A model generated the notes under the pieces. The model was not told where the DNA came from, searched no databases, and saw nothing but the letters and a program-made list of their open reading frames with translations. From Crossaster papposus (taxonomy: Eukaryota > Echinodermata > Asteroidea > Velatida > Solasteridae): a stretch of DNA of 64,000 nt. Shown in pieces: positions 22,398-32,625 of the stretch (positions within the stretch are counted from its first letter, which is position 1; every line of letters begins with the position of its first letter). The translations under genes and the position numbers were made by a program. The DNA is taken from positions 496,001 to 560,000 of the forward strand of contig JBAIAA010000510.1 in assembly GCA_037893245.1 (NCBI GenBank), written 5' to 3'.

Positions 22398-23134
22398 GCG
22401 TGCCTCAAAGTTACCGCCATTTTGTGCGAGTGCCTGGTTTCAGTTTCTATTGTTCGTCTAAAGAAAGGCCCGTACGGCACGGCTAACTCGCATGAGACTA
22501 GTAGTCCTATGACTCTTGCTACATCCCGAATTTTGGGATGAGGGGAATGTGTAAGCTTACAAATTGATGCAACAATTTTCTCCCCTTTCTGTGTTGGGAT
22601 GGATACCGTCATTTGTACTGAATTAAGTACGAACCCTAAACAAATTATTTCTTGTGTAGGTTCCAATATAGACTTCTGTCTGTTTATGACAAATCCCAAA
22701 TTTTCAGTGAGGGATGTCCGGGCTTTAATGTTCTTTAAACATTCATCAATTGTTCTGCCCAATAGTAGGGAATCGTCGATATAGTCACAAGATTCGTGAC
22801 CCATGTTTCTAAGTGTGGCAATTAAAGGCTTCATTACCTTAGTGAACACTCGCGGGGCGCTTGAAAGCCCAAAAGGCATGCAGGTAAACTCATATATTTT
22901 CCCTTGCCAAATGAATCTTAGGAACTTTCTGTGTTCTTGGGCAATGGGAATAGTAAAATATGCGTCTTTCAAATCAATAGACGCCATGAAGCAGTTTGTT
23001 GTGATCAAATGCATTGCGTAATGTATTGTCTCCATTTTGAAATGGGAATATGCAACAAAAGCATTAAGCCCACGCAGGTTAATAATGGGCCGAAACGACC
23101 CGTCTTTCTTCGGTCGGATAAAGATATTTGACAT
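22394..23134 (-). CDS. DIRS reverse transcriptase core
   Basis: Contains RPKKDGSFRPIINLRGLN, MASIDLKDAYFTIPI, CMPFGLSSAPRVFTK and the catalytic YIDD (SCDYIDDSLLL). Downstream it loses frame near 22430: a one-base change in an AAAA run converts an expected NGGNFEARMTLSGG into a short tail and stop. The RNase H frame overlaps by ATGA. Confidence 0.88.
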   Translation of the reverse strand: MSNIFIRPKKDGSFRPIINLRGLNAFVAYSHFKMETIHYAMHLITTNCFMASIDLKDAYFTIPIAQEHRKFLRFIWQGKIYEFTCMPFGLSSAPRVFTKVMKPLIATLRNMGHESCDYIDDSLLLGRTIDECLKNIKARTSLTENLGFVINRQKSILEPTQEIICLGFVLNSVQMTVSIPTQKGEKIVASICKLTHSPHPKIRDVARVIGLLVSCELAVPYGPFFRRTIETETRHSHKMAVTLRHA

Positions 23135-23272
23135 TAAACTACTCTTGTGACGTCACTCTATTCAGAAAAGTGTCGATTATTTTAAAGAATGTACAGTTAA
23201 CTGTACATTCTTTTAAGAATTAACAGAAAAAGAACGACTCAGTGGACACAGAAATTGCTATTGTTATATTTA

Positions 23273-23510
23273 TTACAACTTAGTAAGAGCTATGTTGACA
23301 GTTTCTTTAGAGCTTTCAACAGTTAATTGTCTTGGAGGTCTCTTTGCCGTGTCGACGCGCTTATGCAGTTTCAGCCCGGCTGACTGCTCTCCTATGATCC
23401 TCACTGGTTCTGGCCACCGAAGCCCTTGTTGTAGAGACGAGATGCTGCCATGCTCGATCGTATGGAGTGGTTCGTCCAAAAGCCTTGTTGCACAGATTTG
23501 CCACAACCTG
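23273..23510 (-). CDS. Orphan terminal exon inside the insertion, unrecognised
   Basis: On the minus strand, a T-rich tract and CCCAG precede a frame with LDEPLHTIEHGSISSLQQG, LRWPEPVRIIGEQSAGLK and TAKRPPRQLTVESS. It ends at TAA overlapping AATAAA. This looks like the last exon of a gene carried by a DNA transposon, possibly a transposase, but I do not recognise the family and cannot find its upstream exons. Confidence 0.35.
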
Positions 23511-24660
23511 GGATATCAACAATAACAAAAATAAAATAAGATGGATGCGCCAAACCGCATGTAACAAATTGCATCAAGGTTTGTCTAAAACATTCGAAAA
23601 TGAAAATGGCCCAAGAACTTATTACCACTAAGAAAACAAATGGAGGATAAACCTTTTTATTAGCAAGGTCGAAGCGATGGTTTGCAATTTAAAATATGTA
23701 CATTTCTTGTAAATGGGAATAATTTTCGACGGAGATAGGTCATAGTTATGTCATACGTTCGAAGGTCCTAAAAAGTACTACTATAATGCACAACTTTAAA
23801 AGGGCTGGTATACGTATAACACGTACATGTACTTTACATTCGCTAACTCGCCCATGTTGTCCTGTCCTGTCGTATACCTGTGTAGCAAAAACGGCAGAAA
23901 AACCAACAGAAATTAGTTTTGTTCCGAGTCTGGTTTGACGTGTGATAATGAAACCGTTCAGGGTTTAACAAAAGGCTGGTATACTTTCGACACGGAATAA
24001 TGACTACTGACGATATTGTTACACCATAAAAAGGGCTAAAATTGGTAAAAATATTAAGCCAAAATGAGCTGCTGATGAGAGCTAAGCCAAATGTTGGGAA
24101 TAACAAGTTCTTGTTTCCTTTTCTTGCTTATTTTCCATCATTACCTGATCCGTTAGGGGTCCAAATCAGCCACGAGTAGTAGGAAGTTTCTTCACCTCTG
24201 AATTTGCCGCTTTAGTATAAATCCTCATTGGAGTATAAAATCCTCATCGAATATGTCCCAAAATACTGGTGTAAATCACCATCAAAATAAATTGGCGAGT
24301 TTGTTCTTGAAGTGACACAACATATCTCCCAACGTATTCCTACTCAAAAATATGTACGGATCCTCACTGGAAGATATTAGCGGAGTTAGCAGAGACACAC
24401 CCGACGCACAACAATGTATGGCATCAAATGACTTCGAAGTCGAATGTACTGGGCATTTTAAACACCCTCATTTTACCCAACCTTTATTCACTTGTTTGGT
24501 TACGCAACACGGAGACTAGACAGGACAAAGCTTTCACATTCCTTAGTAGCTTGCACCACTGAACAATGGAATTAAATCGTCTCATACTTTAAAGCATTAG
24601 TAAGAATTGACACTTGTTGTTCCTTTTAAATATTGACAATGGGTGTAAAAGGGACGTAGT

Positions 24661-24778
24661 TTAAGTCGGAGAAACGACTCAAAAGGTGGACATTCTTTGA
24701 TTCAAATTGGGCTCGGACGCTGCGCGTCCTCGCCCATTCGAATCAAAGAATGTCCACTTTTTCGTAATTTCTCCTTAA
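24661..24778. repeat. Fold-back element with TTAA at both ends
   Basis: The arms share GGAGAAA, GTGGACATTCTTTGATTC and GGGC(T/G)(C/A)GG, around a small centre with GCTGCGCGTCC. Confidence 0.8.
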
Positions 24779-25269
24779 CAGAATTGTCCTTTCGCATAGC
24801 TTGTTTCAACAATGGCGCCTTTTCCAAGCATTTTGTCTATCTCATCACGGACAAGACAAGTTTCATGAAGTGAAAATGTGATTTCACCAGGAGGGTTACG
24901 CTGTGAAGGCCATTTGGCAAATTCAATCTGATAGTGTTGTACTGCGTTAAGAACCCAATTATCAGACGTGATTTCATACCATTTTGATATAAATTTAGCA
25001 AGCCTGCCTGCCACATTATTTGCACTATCACATATGTGCTCGTGCATTATGTCATTAAAGACCATTTTGCTTGCCATATTATTTGCATTACCACATTTGT
25101 GCTCATGCCTTGCGGTTATTAAGGTGGTTTTTGGGTGAGCGTTCTCAAATTGTTGCTCGCTCGTGAAACCATGCCTATGATTCCCAGATTCATTGAGTAA
25201 CTCAGTTTTGTTAGTGTACATGTACTCACTTACCGAAGTGCACGGATCTACTTGGTTGGTGCACTCCAC
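24775..25269 (-). CDS. DIRS reverse transcriptase ORF, N-terminal part
   Basis: Ends in the pre-RT block: NNVAGRLAKFISKWYEIT, LNAVQHYQIEFAKWP, EIDKMLGKGAIVE. The frame is cut right after GQF by the inserted DNA and resumes with SNIFIRPKKDGS at 23130. The first 80 or so residues contain two related His/Cys-bearing blocks (EHKCGNANNMASK and EHICDSANNVAGR), which look like an internal repeat. Confidence 0.75.
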   Translation of the reverse strand: MECTNQVDPCTSVSEYMYTNKTELLNESGNHRHGFTSEQQFENAHPKTTLITARHEHKCGNANNMASKMVFNDIMHEHICDSANNVAGRLAKFISKWYEITSDNWVLNAVQHYQIEFAKWPSQRNPPGEITFSLHETCLVRDEIDKMLGKGAIVETSYAKGQFC

Positions 25270-26435
25270 TGTCTTGTGGGAGCGTACGGGGCCTTCTTCT
25301 CCCGCCAGTTGGTGTCTCTGCGCTTGTAGTTTAAAGCGCCCTGGCGAAAGATCCCCCGGTACGACTGGTATGGTCGTGCGTCCCTTCGGCGTTGGAATTG
25401 TCCATAGCCAGGTCTGCTCATGGAGCCTCTAAATCGTTGACCGACTTTCTGCCCTAATTTGTTAGTTTCTTGTATGTCCTTACATTGTTGGGTAAGGTTG
25501 TCCCCAAATAACTGTCCAGTTATGGGTACGTGGGCAGAGCAAAGTCCCCCGAACTGTTGATTTAGATCGGGTTTGATCAGATCTCGTCTTCTGAGATTCA
25601 TTTCGCGATTGGCATGTCCAATCATGGAAACTGCGTCCAGTAGTCGGCTAATTTCGACTCTCGCATTGTCCAATTTATCGGACGCAGATGGGGCGTTGGC
25701 CATGTCCATTAGAGACTCAATTGCCCGTACAATTGGCACCGCACCTGCTAACATATATTGTTGGACCTTTTGCATTTTAATGTCCAGTGAACGGGTCTTT
25801 GGTTTTAGGGTATTCCATACCTCAGGGTTTACCCTGGTAACTCCCAGCGCCTCCACATTTGAGGGGCGTTGCAGAATTTTAAGTTTTTCGATGACTTTGT
25901 CATCGGCCAGCTTTTGACGCATCATTTTGGTTATGAGCCCAGCCAATTTCTCGTTTATTGGGGCTCCAGTTGCACTCTCGTCATCGTACTGTTGTTCGTA
26001 GTTCTGAAGTACGGTAATGTCGGACTTCCCTTGCTCAGCTCGCTGCTTGTTTTGCAGAAGATCGTCGACAGCCTTGTCGACATTCAGGGTAGAGTCCGAA
26101 TCGTCATCAGATGTCGGGTCACACTTGGCCCGTTTGGGGAGTGGCCCAGATAAAATGAAATTCTGGACCTCTTCCATAGCATTAGCCATAGAGGAAAGCT
26201 GGCACTGAAGCGTTTCAAACTCTTTACGACTGACAGATTCGTTAGATTTGCGTTTTACTTTGCCCGGGGCTTTAATTTTACCCGATGGTCTATCCAGCGG
26301 ATTGCCGCTGAAGGAGTTAGAGGGGCCGGACTCGTCTAGTCGAGTCCCTAGAGTTGTCTCCTCGTCTGAGGCCCCGCCTAGCAATTCTAGTATATCGACC
26401 TGGTCGGTCATTGTAGTGATATAAATTGTACGCAA
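25248..26435 (-). CDS. DIRS gag-like ORF1
   Basis: About 395 codons; the likelier start is the second Met (MTDQVDILELLGG). Acidic N-terminus, then a basic nuclear-signal-like KVKRKSNE, a helical middle, and the DIRS-typical KPDLNQQFGGLC with TGQLFGDNL. The arginine-rich tail (RFRGSMSRPGYGQFQRRR) suits nucleic-acid binding. It overlaps the next frame by about 22 bp, as is usual in DIRS. Intact. Confidence 0.85.
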   Translation of the reverse strand: MRTIYITTMTDQVDILELLGGASDEETTLGTRLDESGPSNSFSGNPLDRPSGKIKAPGKVKRKSNESVSRKEFETLQCQLSSMANAMEEVQNFILSGPLPKRAKCDPTSDDDSDSTLNVDKAVDDLLQNKQRAEQGKSDITVLQNYEQQYDDESATGAPINEKLAGLITKMMRQKLADDKVIEKLKILQRPSNVEALGVTRVNPEVWNTLKPKTRSLDIKMQKVQQYMLAGAVPIVRAIESLMDMANAPSASDKLDNARVEISRLLDAVSMIGHANREMNLRRRDLIKPDLNQQFGGLCSAHVPITGQLFGDNLTQQCKDIQETNKLGQKVGQRFRGSMSRPGYGQFQRRRDARPYQSYRGIFRQGALNYKRRDTNWREKKAPYAPTRQWSAPTK

Positions 26436-26449
26436 CGATATACACTCCG

Positions 26450-26606
26450 GTCACAAAAAATGCACTGAGGAACTTGTGCCTCGTGCGTGGTTATATAGGG
26501 AGACCACCATTGTTCTTTTACAATAGGTGCTCTCAAGTGTGACGATACATTCCGGTGATAGGTGCAATCTCACGTCCGAAGTGCCATGTGGTAGCGAGGT
26601 AGAATT
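26450..26606 (-). repeat. DIRS inverted terminal repeat, right (5' end of the element)
   Basis: Reads TGCACTGAGGAACTTGTGCC, GGTGCTCTCAAGTGTGACG and TTCCGGTGATAGGTGCAAT, complementary to the left repeat. It lies just upstream of the gag-like frame and probably carries the promoter. Confidence 0.9.
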
Positions 26607-26771
26607 CGAGTCATGTGGTGAACATGTCACGACCTATCTTCCAATTTAAAATTAAAACATGGTTTACCCACGATTAAAAATCAAAATTCACGTGGGTCGA
26701 TCATGTATGCACAGTACACGACTACACGTCACACCCTATAGCCTTCGTATTATAATTTTTTATTTTTTTTT

Positions 26772-26900
26772 ACCAAAATGGACAAATTTATCATTGTTTT
26801 CAAAAAAAAAGGGGAAAAAAGAAAAAAGGAGGCGGCCCCCAAAAAGGAAACGGGCGGTGACGCTAAACATGTTTTTTTTTTTTTATTTGGCCTAATCAAC
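26772..26900 (-). repeat. Right arm of the older inverted-repeat element
   Basis: Counterpart of 19703-19808, with some extra bases (GACAAATTTATCATTG region). It ends TTTATTTGGCCTAATCAAC. Confidence 0.5.
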
Positions 26901-27734
26901 CACATCTTAGTGTTCTAAGCTAAGTTTTGTTGATAAGTATTCATTTAATTTTGGTATTTACGAATATTTGTGCACATGTATTTAGCATTTGTTGTGGGTA
27001 TATGTACAATATTGTGTGCCAATATATACATTTGTTTCGTGATTTACTGCGTTTACCATTTCGTGGGTAAACAAAAAATCACAATTCTTTGCTGGGGACG
27101 CCATTTTAAATTTTTAAAGAATGGTCATTGTATCTATTGTGATTTAAACTCAAACATTTCTCAGCTTACGCGCTTAACCATTATTGTGATCAAAGAATGG
27201 TTATTGTGTTTATTGTGATTTAAATTTTTAACATTCCATGGCCTGTGTTAATTAAATCAGCGTCTTTTGTGAATTTGTAGCTATACTCTGTGGACGCCTA
27301 CAGTAGTCGGGTTTGGCTGGAGGATAGTCGAGTCTGCACCTAGTTGGCCCATGGAGCAATAAACTAGTATATTACTCCATGGTTGGCCACAGCAAGGGTC
27401 TGCTTTTTGGCTGTTAAATTTCCTATAGCTTTCTGATGGTGGTCAATGATAGATTTTCAAATGCACTGCACTATTTTATTTTTGAATCGGGGGAGTAATA
27501 TGATCTGACACCACGCCTTATATTATATTTTTGAGTTTTATTTTATTTATTATGTATAATTACCGTTATGTGTATTGTTTTTGTCCTTGTTCTTGTCAGT
27601 TTGTTACCTGTTCAGGAGATCGACTACTTAGTGTATATCTGCTTTTTCCTTAATTTCACATATTTTGTAGACAATAATATTGATTCCGACCTAAACTATG
27701 ATTTACCAGATATTAGCTGTGATTATAATGACCA

Positions 27735-28405
27735 GGGCCCAATTCCATAAAAGCATTCTAACTTAGTATATTACTAGGTTTTAGCAAGATTCCAAATGCC
27801 TATAGTTGGTTGCTTGCTATAGCAATCAACTAAATCGCATTCCATAACACCATTCTATGAAACATTCTTACTAGTTGTTTGCTTGCAGCTTGCTAGAATG
27901 GTGTGGGGTTTGCATAATCCCCAAAGTACATGGTCAGTTTGAGTTAACAATAGGGAAAGAGTTCAAATCAGGTCATGCTGTGGGTTGTATTGTCAATGCA
28001 TTCCTCTGTACCCTATTTAAGGTATGTACATTTGTATCGGCGTAAGCACATATTTCAGAAATGGCTAATTCAGAGGGTGTTTCAACTCCAAAAAGAGGAA
28101 AGAAGCCTAATTACTCGACTCAGGAAAATTTGTTCCTTGCAGAACGCTATGATGAGTTTAAGGTTATCCTTGACTCTGCGCATAAGGATGTCAATACAAA
28201 TTCCCAAAAGATAAAAGATTGAAAGTGACTTAGAATGGTGCTAAGGACTTAGACATACCCCAAACCTGTTCTAATTTTAGCAAGCAACTAAGAACCTTGC
28301 TAAGCGTATAATGGTTTTATGGAATAGATTTAGCAAGGAACTAGAGATAGAAAGGAAGTTAGCAACCAACTAGGCTTAGAATGCTTTTATGGAATTGGCT
28401 CCCGG
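27735..28405 (+). mobile_element. Deleted PIF/Harbinger element inside the LINE
   Basis: Absent from the twin copy at 61086. The ends are inverted repeats (GGCCCAATTCCATAAAAGC, ATTCTAA and TTAGAATGCTTTTATGGAATTGGC). It retains a short Myb/SANT-like frame but no transposase. Confidence 0.85.
28061..28222 (+). CDS. Myb/SANT-like DNA-binding fragment of a Harbinger element
   Basis: 53 codons: MANSEGVSTPKRGKKPNYS, QENLFLAERYDEFKVI, LDSAHKDVNTNSQKIKD, stop. The first helices resemble the Myb/SANT-like protein that PIF/Harbinger elements encode beside their nuclease to bind the element ends and import it. The third, Trp-containing helix is lost, so the fragment is probably non-functional. Confidence 0.6.
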   Translation: MANSEGVSTPKRGKKPNYSTQENLFLAERYDEFKVILDSAHKDVNTNSQKIKD

Positions 28406-29771
28406 ATACTTTCCTGAATACATTCACTGCTAATACTACTAATGTTAAATTACTTCATATTAATGCTCGTAGTCTCATTACAAATTTTAATAATATTTCT
28501 TATTATATTAATCTGTTAACCTTGGAGTTTTCAGTCATTGGTATTTCGGAGACATGGCTTAAGGATCTCAATGACCCCCTTATCCAGCTTTCTCACTACA
28601 TGTATAACATCGAAGGTTTGTGTAGATCAGATAAAAGAGGCGGTGGAGTGGCTTTTTATATCAATCAGAATTTATCTTATAAGGTTCGCAATGAATTCTG
28701 TGTATTTAATTCTGATATTGAAGCTTGTTTTATTGAGCTGGATAATATCCATACAACTAATGTTATTATTGGAATCATCTATAAACCCCTAATGCTATTC
28801 ACGATAATTTTATAACCTATTTTACACAAATACTAGCTCAAGTAATTAACAACAACAAAAGTGTTATATGATGGGTGATTTTAATATTAATTTATTCAAT
28901 TATAATTCTGATTGCAGTGTGACTAATTTTCTGAATATACTTAGCTCTTATTATTTTTTTCCAAACTTTTAGTAAATCTACAAGAATAACAGATCATAGT
29001 TCCACTTTAATTGATACTATTTTTACCAATGATTTCTCTAACCCTGTGCCGGAGTCTTAGTTACCGACTTAAGTGATCACTTGCCTGTGTTTTTGGTGGT
29101 AGCTAGTATTAAACAACAGTTTAATACCGTCTCCAATTTTAAACGTGACTTTTCTGACGATAACATTGAACAGTTTATTGTTGATCTTAATGAGACAGAC
29201 TGGAGTCCCATAATAACTTATGATGTTAACGTAATGTACGATGTATTTATTGATCATGTTACGAAACTGTATAATCATCATTTTCCCCAAGTAGAATTCA
29301 ATATTAATTTTAACAAACATAAATCTTCTTGGTTAACAAATGGTATTTATAACTCTATAAGAAAAAAGAATTATTTATACAAACAGTATTTGAAAACTCA
29401 TTCTATACAAAATAAAACCTGTTATACGAAATTTAGAAATAAACTCAATAGCTTGATTAAACTTGCTAAGAAAAACTATTTTAGTTTTAGATTTAACCAC
29501 GAAAAATCGAACATCAAAGGTATCTGGAAACTTATTAATTCCTTGCTAAACAAATCTCAATCTAAGCATAATCCATCTTGTTTTGTCTGTGATAATAATG
29601 AAGTCCACGGTGATAGAAATATAGCTGATACATTTAATAATTACTTTGTTAGTAATAATGTTGCTAGTCAGCTTCTGACTCCTGATACAACTTTCGAGTT
29701 CTACCTTAATGATAGATGTTCGAATTCTGTTTTCTTTATTCCCGTTTTACAAGAAGAAATAGTACACAAAT

Positions 29772-29923
29772 ATTGACTGCTTTGAGTGGTATAGTAAAAC
29801 TAGCCTCCCGAGGTGATCCATGGAGCATTATATTTTCCCGAGGCGAAGCCGAGGGAAAATAGAATGCTCCATGGATCACCGAGGGAGGCTAGTTTTACTA
29901 TACCGCGAAATAAAGCAGTCAAT
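29772..29923. mobile_element. Fold-back element inserted at the start of the LINE RT region
   Basis: A near-perfect inverted repeat with about 70-bp arms: ATTGACTGCTTTGAGTGGTA, ACTAGCCTCCCGAGGTGATC, TCCATGGAGCATTATATTTT, then the complement. Further sequence to about 30260 (with GTGACACGTGACGCGCTC) probably belongs to the same insertion. The twin is at 62447-62598. Confidence 0.85.
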
Positions 29924-30599
29924 TTTGTTTTATAACACCTCACTCACAGATTCTGCCCAATTTAAGCTTCCTGAAAGTATAGTAATGACAAAAAATCTCC
30001 GAATTGTACGTCTCTTGATCATACGTGTACTTTGTTGCCTTGATGAACGGGTGCGAAGGTGATAGAGCAATGTTTACGCAATGCACCGAAACACACGTCT
30101 GCGTTTCAGTCACACTTCCGTTGCTATGCGCATAGTTCGTGTGTTTCTCATCGCATAGTCCTTTTAGCGTGGTATAGTCTTTTTGGATAGCGCAAGTAAA
30201 AAATAGTAAACATAGCAAGTGACACGTGACGCGCTCTCGGCCAATCAATTTGCCTCTATTTGCCCTTTTGAACCTGCTTAAGTTGACTAATATTTATTAT
30301 TTTAATCTTGGCATATTATGTTTAAACTAATGAATTATTTATTACCCCATTGCTTTAATCATCTTTTCTTTTTAACCTCAGATGTTCATTGTTAAGTAAC
30401 CAGAAGTAGGCCCTACATCTCGAAAACTTTTGTATCAACATTTTAACCGTACATCTTTATTTTAAAAAAATAGTCCCCAACAACGTGGAATCAAATGTTG
30501 GAATAGTCTGACGGATGTCAAGCAGTCTTGTTCTCTTCATATTTTTAGAAAAAAAATCAAACTTAACTTGCTCAATGATGGTAATTCATTTATTTATTA

Positions 30600-30880
30600 T
30601 TTGGCCTGATCTCCTGTAAGTGTAATTGTTTATTGTAGTCCTTGTATGTTGTCCGTAGTTAATGTGTCTGGGTTGGGGTAAGGGTGGGGGATAGGGAAAG
30701 GAATAAAGCTTCGGCTTCTTCTTTTTCCTCAATGTTGACATGTTATTTTTTCTACACTTAGTAGTTTAATTTTCACATTATCATTTAATTAACTGTTTGT
30801 ATTTATATTGTGCTTAAATGATTGTTTTGTTGTTGCCAACATTGAAATACGTGTGTGAATAAACTTGAAACTTGAATAGG
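30600..30880 (+). repeat. LINE 3' end
   Basis: Ends AATAAACTTGAAACTTGAA, a short-repeat tail typical of CR1/L2-like LINEs, preceded by an untranslated stretch. An identical tail is in copy 2 near 63560. Confidence 0.7.
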
Positions 30881-31572
30881 AAGCAAACTGCGAATCCGAT
30901 TGGGCCTACTGCAAGGTCCATCTAGCAGTCAATCATTGTGTTAGAGAACAACATAGTCCAGCGAAAGGGCTATCTAGCCCAGCTATCCAGCGCACCGGGG
31001 CCAACCACCCTCAACGGTTCCCGAACCGAGTGAACATCAGTGGAGAGAAAATCGTCGCGAAATTTCGGTGAGATACAAGTTGGTACAAAAACAAACAAAA
31101 ATGTGTCTTAAAAAAAAAATAGAAAAAATAATAATAAAAGAATTGTCGCTTTTGCCGTTTTGGACGCGATGCGTCTGAAGCAGAGAGCTATATTAAAGTA
31201 ATTTAATATAGCTCTATAGTCTGAAGTGACTGTTTTGAAAAAAATAATGTGTAGCGCCCTCAAAAGTCGAGGCGCGAATAGTTTTAGTAATGGCGGCGCC
31301 CTTGGCCTGTTTATATGATTATGAAACAGCTGTAATTTAAATTGTAAGGAACTTTTTCTTTCGCTGTTTTATTTGGAGTTGAAAAGGCAACGTCAAAGGT
31401 AAACGTCGAAGTGCATGTATACGTAGAAACGGACCGTTATTTATCGTCTTTACCGACGCTTCCTATCCTAAGTTCCGCCCGGATTTCGGATTCAGCGATA
31501 ACTTGTTGCTGGGAAATCGTTTCTTCGAAGAAAAAATCTCCGAATTGGCGAAATTTCCGACCGGGTTTTGAC

Positions 31573-32625
31573 ATGGCAATGGCACCACCGGAAAAACAAG
31601 ATGGCGGCGATTTTGGAAATGGAGTGCCTGCAGCAAGTAAGCAAAGAGGTAGACCCAAAAAAACTTTATCATCCTCTGCTGTAGGCCTACCCAATGATGA
31701 AGATAAGTGGGTTTGCGACACATGTAACATTGGATTCACAGACAAAAAAAGCAAGTTACTTCAGTGTGATTACTGTGACAATAAACGCTGTTTAAAGTGT
31801 CTGAAAATATCTGAAGCCACATACAAGAGTCTGGGGGCCAGACCAGATTTCCCCTGGTTCTGTGACAAGTGTGTTGTGAAGGCCATGCGGTGTATCAAGG
31901 AAGAAAAAGAAATTGAAGATAGATGCAATGCCTTTGTTGATAGCTTCAGAGCAGAAGTGAATCTGAAACTAGGAGAAATGCAATCAGAGATTGATGATAT
32001 CAAAACCAAATTCTGTAATGGAGAAGATCCCAAAAAGAAAGAGCCATCCAAGTTGGCAGACGAAGACGACATGATGAAAAAAGTTTGTGATAACATGAGT
32101 GATCGACTAGCAAGACAGAAGAATATAATTATCTTCAATCTCCCTGAGAGTGAGAATGCCGATAGGGAAACAGCAACGGAGCATGACTTAGAACTTGTCA
32201 ACAATATAAGCCAGGTTACTGCAGGAATAGATGCAAACATGACTGTAAAAAGACTTGGTAAAAGAATCCACGCCAGTGATACTACAAGTGAAGACTCAAG
32301 GCCGAGACCAATATTAGTATCGTTCAAGGCTGAAGAAGAGAAAACAAAGGTAATGAGGAACTTGTTCAAGCTAGCTGAAGCTGATCTTCCATACAGTAGA
32401 ATTAGCATTAAGCAGGATATGACGAGACAAGAAAGGGAGGCAGACAAAAAGCTACAAGCTGAAGCCAAATTAAAAAATGGAGAGAAAGATGATCCAAGTT
32501 TTCTGTTCGTGGTGAGAGGATTACCCTGGGAAAGGAAGATAATGCGAGTGCATACCAGAAAGAAAAGAAACACAAGTCCGCAGAAGGAAATGCAAAGTGC
32601 AGCAAGCCCTGCCAGAGTAAATTAA
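31573..32625 (+). CDS. LINE ORF1 with PHD-type zinc finger
   Basis: Frame open from 31411; the Met at 31573 (MAMAPPEKQDGG) is chosen because the upstream part looks noncoding. A basic RGRPKK motif precedes a PHD finger (WVCDTCNIGF, LLQCDYCDNKRCLKCLK, FPWFCDKCV; Cys4-His/Cys-Cys3 spacing), then a coiled-coil stretch, an RNA-binding-like block (RQKNIIIFNLPES, RPRPILVSFKAEEE, SRISIKQDMTRQER), and a basic tail. This matches ORF1 of CR1-group LINEs, an RNA chaperone-like protein. Intact, which suggests a young copy. Confidence 0.85.
   Translation: MAMAPPEKQDGGDFGNGVPAASKQRGRPKKTLSSSAVGLPNDEDKWVCDTCNIGFTDKKSKLLQCDYCDNKRCLKCLKISEATYKSLGARPDFPWFCDKCVVKAMRCIKEEKEIEDRCNAFVDSFRAEVNLKLGEMQSEIDDIKTKFCNGEDPKKKEPSKLADEDDMMKKVCDNMSDRLARQKNIIIFNLPESENADRETATEHDLELVNNISQVTAGIDANMTVKRLGKRIHASDTTSEDSRPRPILVSFKAEEEKTKVMRNLFKLAEADLPYSRISIKQDMTRQEREADKKLQAEAKLKNGEKDDPSFLFVVRGLPWERKIMRVHTRKKRNTSPQKEMQSAASPARVN

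Larger units (their letters stand above)
23139..24778. mobile_element. Insertion inside the DIRS RT frame (TTAA-type ends)
   Basis: Separates GQF from SNIFIRPKKDG of the DIRS RT. TTAA lies at both junctions, compatible with piggyBac- or Kolobok-type target sites. The right end is a compact fold-back element (24661-24778); the left end holds a palindrome (about 23184-23213, AAGAATGTACAGTTAACTG). Inside is a minus-strand frame that looks like a terminal exon (23273-23521). Whether this is one element or two nested ones is unresolved. Confidence 0.65.
19831..26606 (-). mobile_element. DIRS-type tyrosine-recombinase retrotransposon, nearly complete
   Basis: All DIRS hallmarks are present: inverted rather than direct terminal repeats, an internal complementary region, overlapping gag, RT-RNase H and tyrosine recombinase frames, and no integrase or protease. 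DIRS elements replicate through a circular intermediate and integrate by recombinase without target duplication. Boundaries come from matching the outer ends to the internal complementary region. The copy is damaged by a 1.64-kb insertion in RT (23139-24778), a one-base frameshift at the RT/RNase H junction and one TGA in the recombinase. The rest of the frames is open, which suggests fairly recent activity. Confidence 0.93.
27568..29776 (+). pseudogene. CR1-group LINE ORF2, endonuclease part, interrupted
   Basis: Reads DNNIDSDLNYDLPDIS, is broken by the Harbinger element, then continues LLHINARSLITNFNNI, VIGISETWLKDLNDP, KRGGGVAFYINQNLS and NVIIGIIYKP, the apurinic-type endonuclease of CR1/L2-like LINEs. 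A frameshift follows IIYKP. Another frame at 29081-29776 reads LSDHLPVFLVVAS, SSWLTNGIYNSIRKKN and FNNYFVSNNVASQ, the linker before RT. RT itself is absent: the frame ends in a fold-back insertion. A piece of the LINE C-terminus is at about 30450-30610 (FRKKIKLNLL). Confidence 0.8.
26951..31327 (+). repeat. Duplicated composite LINE block, copy 1
   Basis: Matches 60304-64000 almost base for base, starting TTACGAATATTTGTG and running past the LINE 3' tail into a further 450 bp (30880-31327). Copy 1 alone carries the Harbinger insertion. Both carry the same fold-back insertion, the same RT deletion and the same frameshifts, so these events precede the duplication. Confidence 0.93.

Noticed and set aside
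29940-30248. Minus-strand frame of 102 codons, repeated at 62615-62923
   Set aside because: Conserved only because the block is duplicated; it falls within the fold-back insertion region and resembles no protein.
31770-32573. Minus-strand open frame of 267 codons
   Set aside because: Antisense shadow of the PHD-finger ORF1, which has recognisable domains in order.
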